NCBI GenBank assembly: GCA_002284615.2
Contig: MU069815.1
Span: 218,135 to 251,706 of the forward strand
DNA from: Dunaliella salina
Taxonomy: Eukaryota; Chlorophyta; Chlorophyceae; Chlamydomonadales; Dunaliellaceae
Length of the DNA: 33,572 nt
Direction of reading: 5' to 3'
Part shown: positions 29,728 through 33,572 of the stretch, piece by piece
How positions within the stretch are numbered: position 1 is the stretch's first letter
How the letters are laid out: each line of letters starts with the position of its first letter
The notes under the pieces: model-generated
Told to the model about the DNA's origin: nothing
The model's input: only the letters and a program-made list of their open reading frames with translations
The model's database searches: none
Program-made: the position numbers and the translations under genes

Positions 29728-30610
29728 GCTCTCTGGATATAGCTCGTTTCTTTCAAAACCAAGATACTCAGACTTATCGCTTCATCTCCAAGCTTATGGA
29801 TTTCTGTCACCACACCGAGCAGCCAAACTTTCCAGCTGAAGGTTATATTCCCTTGTAAAACTTGTAAACCTTATGCAAACTCTTCCATGTTCCTAGGTAT
29901 CTTGACATGAGAGGAATATCGCGTGCTTTTGACTGCATGCTCACTCTGACAGTTGCGACTTGTCATTGGAATGCGTATGCACCCCAGTGAGATTTATCTG
30001 ACATGGAGGGCTTACAAGATGAAAACCATGCCATTCTTTTGTGATCTTGCAACCTAATGTCTTGTTTCCGAAAGTTTAAACATCTTTTCTCACTCAGAAC
30101 ACTTTTTGATGATACAGGCTCTTTCAATTTTCCTCAAGCTCGTTCTGAGGATGTCTCTGGGTTTGAGGTATGCCGTTTTCTTTCAAAAGTCATGGATTAC
30201 TTTTTCAAAACACTGCGCAGCTAAACTATCTGGCCAAAGGTCCCTGGTGGAATGCAATGTGTCTCTAGATGCTTCTATGGCTGAACTACTACTACTTCCT
30301 GAAATGTCCCCTTAACACTTTCTTCCTTGCTTTAGCCCAGCAGCCTGCATTTTACTGATGGCTCCTGGACCTTTAGAAAAAATCAGCTCATCTTTTTTTG
30401 ACACCCCTCAGGCTGCCAGTGCCCTGCATACAGGACAACCTCGGATGAAGCACACGGTTTAATTGCCCTCAAACAAGATCTAAGGATGTCCTATGCTTTC
30501 TTGAAGAGGCAATATAATGAGTTAAAAATTTCTAAAACAAACTCATTGGCGTTTTCTGGCAAAAAAGCGAGCAGCCAAAAAGCCTGGCAGGAGGTCAATC
30601 TCCAGCGTAG
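29645..30610 (+). pseudogene. Three successive decayed LINE C-terminal tails
   Basis: Plus-strand translations give three related endings: DTGSFFFSDACSLDIARFF...EQPNFPAEG (29690-29850), DTGSFNFPQARSEDVSGFEV...FLSKVMDYF (30110-30220) and FNCPQTRSKDVLCFLEEA...SEQPKSLAGG (30455-30600). The second is preceded at 29865-30090 by a block homologous to the LINE C remnant at 23827. All contain stops and frame changes. They look like serial insertions or tandem duplication of the 3' end of one LINE family, on the strand opposite to LINE A. Confidence 0.5.
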
Positions 30611-31809
30611 TGTCAGACATTCTGGCCAAGAAATCACCTTTAATCTGTTATGCTAATTTTATGTCATGTCAATTTCACTCTTTGGCAGTTACTTGGAAGG
30701 TAATTGGTTTCTCAAGTCGGAGCGTGGGCCTGACATGTGGACAGAGGCGGCCAACACTGGACCCAGCGTACCATTGCCAAGTGAAGTGTGTACAACAGGC
30801 AGCTGAGTATGTGTAGAGGAGTCAGCGTAGCTGTACATAAGCTATTACTGCCATCATGGACTTGATTAGCGATGCTGGCATTGCAGCCCCTTTACCTCTG
30901 GTGGAGAATTCCTCCAACTTGGACGGTTAAACATGTAACTCCAGACTGGCGCGCCAGCACGTGCCAGTCACACTGACTGACCAACTGGAGGAACCTACTG
31001 CCTCCCAAGTTACTGCCAAAACATTGGACAGAGAAATTGACGTAAAAAAGATCAGCATGACAACTAGCATGCGCACATCACGTTCTATGCAATATGTAGA
31101 TCTGTCAACACGATCATTTGCATGCTTTCACTTCCAAGGTGGAGGAGCTCTCCGTCAGATCTTCGTCAAATGGTTCATGTTGGCAGACTCGTATGTAACA
31201 CAGAAGGTAATCTGTGCATGTCAAGTTTTGCCCCACCCCCTCCTCCATCCTCCTTGCACTCCAGAGCTTTTTGGGGGAAGACTGCATGGAGAACCTTCTG
31301 TTTACACCCATGAATATGCATTTTTCCCTGATACAAGATTGCAACGCCTGCATACGATACAGCTTTCTTCACATCTGTAATGAGGTCAAACCCGATTGTA
31401 ACCTTGTAATCTCTTAATGAGGTCAAAAATATGGACTGGACTATTTGCAACAAAGCACAGGATGTACGACAAAATCTCAATTTTGGATGCAAGTGTCTGG
31501 GTTATGCAAGGATTCCCAAGCACCATAAAAAAGGATGTTGACTCAACTTGAGGGCGAGGGTACCAATTGCGGGAAAAAGGAAAAATCCATCTAGAGCAAG
31601 GTTGGACTAGTGCTAGGACACAGGGGCAGTACTGCTCAACACTTGCTTGACCCAGCAACGGAGCTTATCTGCCTTAAATTCACCCTGGCCTCGTCCGTTC
31701 TCTCCTATTCTCGGATCTACTCACTATAAGTGAAGGGCCAATGCAACCTATCGTATTAATGCGAGCCCCTCTTCACCGAGAAAGAGAGTATCAGAAGCGA
31801 TCCCCAAGA
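30611..31809. other. Unassigned stretch
   Basis: No gene is recognised here. A plus-strand frame at 30961-31380 contains FHFQGGGALRQIFVKWFMLA followed by a GTAATC donor-like site near 31207, but there is no family match. TAATGAGGTCAAA is repeated near 31379 and 31416. Confidence 0.35.
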
Positions 31810-32027
31810 TTAATAGACGTCCTTCAATAGCTCATCAATGGCTGACCGGAACTCGTCAGCCTCAGGTGCTGTCATATCTCGGGGAGAGGTGGCACGGTTC
31901 CTGCAGGGATGGCACAGCACAGCGTTGGCTTCGAGTGTGATTTTTCTTCTGCGCCCCAGAGGCTGAGCATTTGCCTTGACACCCACCTTGTCAAAAACAT
32001 GGCAAATTCTACACAGGAACCTCAATT
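31810..32027 (-). CDS. Probable terminal exon, zinc-ribbon-like protein of unknown function
   Basis: On the minus strand an acceptor-like GCGTTTCCAG precedes 72 codons ending in TAA at 31810-31812. It reads ELRFLCRICHVFDKVGVKAN, AQPLGRRRKITLEANAVLCH, PCRNRA and a final acidic EADEFRSAIDELLKDVY. Two CxxC pairs (CRIC and CHPC) about 33 residues apart suggest a zinc ribbon followed by a short helix. The composition is clearly protein-like and unlike the surrounding repeats. The upstream intron begins with a (GT)n tract. The open frame continues into that tract, but the repeat part is unlikely to be coding. I do not recognise the family. A candidate upstream exon near 32155-32240 could not be joined in frame. 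Confidence 0.5.
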
Positions 32028-32053
32028 CTGGAAACGCGACAAATGCAAACCTG

Positions 32054-32071
32054 TGCGCGCGCGCACACGCA

Positions 32072-32150
<79 letters not shown>

Positions 32151-32153
32151 ACA
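32054..32153. repeat. (GC/AC)n microsatellite
   Basis: Mixed GCGCAC runs pass into about 78 bp of AC, 25 bp upstream (minus-strand sense) of the putative terminal exon. Confidence 0.95.
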
Positions 32154-32324
32154 TGCTTGATAAGAATCTGGGTCCAAATAAACAAATTTGGGGCGTGGGT
32201 CTGTCCAAAGGCTCGCACAGGAGTCCCTCCTGTTTGGGGACATGAATGGTAGCGTTCAATATGTGCACGGGAAAAGCAGCGGCACTTGCCTGAAGAAAGC
32301 CAGCGCAGCAGCACCAACTGCCTT

Positions 32325-33060
32325 AGCATATGCATCCCCTGCTTTGGGTCCTGGATTGCCATGGAGCAAAAGCGAGCACATCCGCCTGCGAGGCACAGAG
32401 CATGTACATTTACAAAATATTTACAAAATACTGGACATTTGCAATATTGGATTCTACGCCACCATCTTTGGCGCGCTGCCATGCAGCAAAAGCAAGCACA
32501 GCCGTTGCTTGCAGGCACAGAGCATGCACATTCACAAAACACTATACAAGGTACAGAGCATGCACATTAACAAAACACTCCAAGGAGATGCTGCTTCCGA
32601 AGGACACTGCTATGGCAGCCTTCCCCACATCTTTAAGCTCCTTCCGAGGGGTGCGCCTCCAGCACACCTGCCAGCTACTGCAGCCCATTTGCAGTTGCTG
32701 GCAGATGTGCTGGGGGTCACACATTTGCATGGTTGAATTTCACGCCACCACCTTTGGCAATGCCATGTAGCAAAAGCAAGCACAGCCGCTGCTCGCGAGG
32801 CACAAAGCATGTAAATTTACAAAACACTGGACATTTGCTCGGTTGGATTCTACGCCACCATCTTTGGCACTGCCATGCAGCAAAAGCAAGCACAGCCGCC
32901 GCCGCTTGCAAGGCACAGAGCATGCATTTGCTTAACACTCCACACTCATTGCTGCCTTCCTTGCCACTATCTTTGGCTCTCCATAATTGCATAGCCATTT
33001 TTGATGCCACCATCTCTTGGCAAAGTGCCATGCAGGGAAACGAGCGCGCTGCCTTCTGCA
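32325..33060. repeat. ~115-bp minisatellite, four to five units
   Basis: Units share CGCCACCATCTTTGGC, GCCATGCAGCAAAAGCAAGC, ACAGCCG..GC and GGCACAGAGCATG. They start near 32335 (diverged), 32457, 32742, 32852 and 33007 (diverged). About 170 bp of other sequence separates the second and third. Its frames are repeat translations. Confidence 0.75.
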
Positions 33061-33315
33061 AGGCAGGCATTGGATTGCCGCTCCATCTCTTGTGCTCACC
33101 ATCATACACCACAACTAAAAACACAACTCCATTTGCAGTTTGCGCACAATATCTACATGGATCTGAAAAGAAAAGGATGTGACGACCCTGCTTCGCAACC
33201 CCAGTGTCTGCACCAGATGTGTACATATACAGAGAAAAATGTGACAACCCTGCTTTCAGCGCACAAGCTTCTTTGCGGCAGGAGTCCGTCAGCATTCTGG
33301 CTGTCTGATGAGGTG

Positions 33316-33475
33316 AGGCAAATTCGCATTGATCAAAGGTAGGCAAAGGTGGGGCAAAGGTGAGAAGGTGAGGCTTTGATCAAAGGTGAAGCAAAGGTGA
33401 GCCAAACTTGCATTGATCAAAGGTGAGCCAAACTCGCATTGATCCAAGGCAAGGCAAACTCGCATTGATCATGGC
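33316..33475. repeat. ~28-30-bp minisatellite with GGTGAG phrases
   Basis: AAACTCGCATTGATCAAAGG and TGAGCC-type phrases recur about five times. Several copies read AAAG|GTGAGCC on the plus strand, a good donor-like sequence. Confidence 0.7.
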
Positions 33476-33523
33476 ATCAAGAACTCTAGCTCTCAACTGT
33501 CCATGCAGAAGCTGAAAGAGCTT

Positions 33524-33525
<2 letters not shown>

Positions 33526-33572
<47 letters not shown>
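33526..33572. repeat. (GT)n microsatellite at window end
   Basis: Uninterrupted GT alternation reaches the last base of the window. Confidence 0.95.

Noticed and set aside
31129..31206. Plus-strand exon FHFQGGGALRQIFVKWFMLA... with GTAATC donor
   Set aside because: The acceptor is weak and the peptide matches no family that I recognise.

Overview
This window is eukaryotic genomic DNA that is mostly non-coding. The evidence is spliceosomal exon/intron structure, long dinucleotide microsatellites, abundant minisatellites, non-LTR (LINE) retrotransposon remnants, a tRNA-like SINE and hAT-like miniature elements. The window also has a 635-base assembly gap (18920-19554) and two single N bases (11797, 26735). 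I cannot name the organism. The LINE proteins remind me of repeats from large, repeat-rich algal or protist genomes, but that is a low-confidence impression. There is no sign of bacterial operons, and almost every open frame over the arrays is just translated repeat.

Layout. 1-7560: degenerate minisatellites and DNA-transposon debris, including a 672-bp element with terminal inverted repeats and 8-bp target duplications (4059-4730), relatives of it at 6.3 and 7.2 kb, a small hAT-like MITE (3531-3679) and a ~430-bp tandem repeat (5.1-6.1 kb). 7560-18870: a minus-strand host gene for a WD40 protein that I recognise as DCAF12-like from three exons: 18583-18694, 15173-15324 and 7891-8046. The conserved exon ends match the family and carry good splice signals. 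Its introns hold many tandem arrays, a SINE (14150-14306), a second MITE (14388-14505), and two copies of a ~1.8-kb segment (9971-11796 and 15841-17656) that look identical. 19.6-22.6 kb: degenerate coding scraps and a ~300-bp repeat with a conserved core. 22.9-30.6 kb: a cluster of LINE remnants on both strands. 31.8-33.5 kb: a probable terminal exon of an unidentified minus-strand gene, followed by further arrays.

Two things stand out. First, each of the three WD40 exons is flanked by tandem arrays whose repeat unit includes a copy of that exon's own edge and splice site, so each intron offers a series of decoy acceptors or donors. Second, the large minus-strand LINE (24.28-29.64 kb) encodes, after its reverse-transcriptase thumb, a perfect C4HC3 PHD finger, a domain resembling PCIF1-type N6-adenine methyltransferases, a catalytically complete RNase H, a zinc knuckle and a PD-(D/E)XK-like nuclease motif. 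All of it is now broken by frameshifts.

Family assignments rest on motif recognition and recalled family patterns, not on any search.
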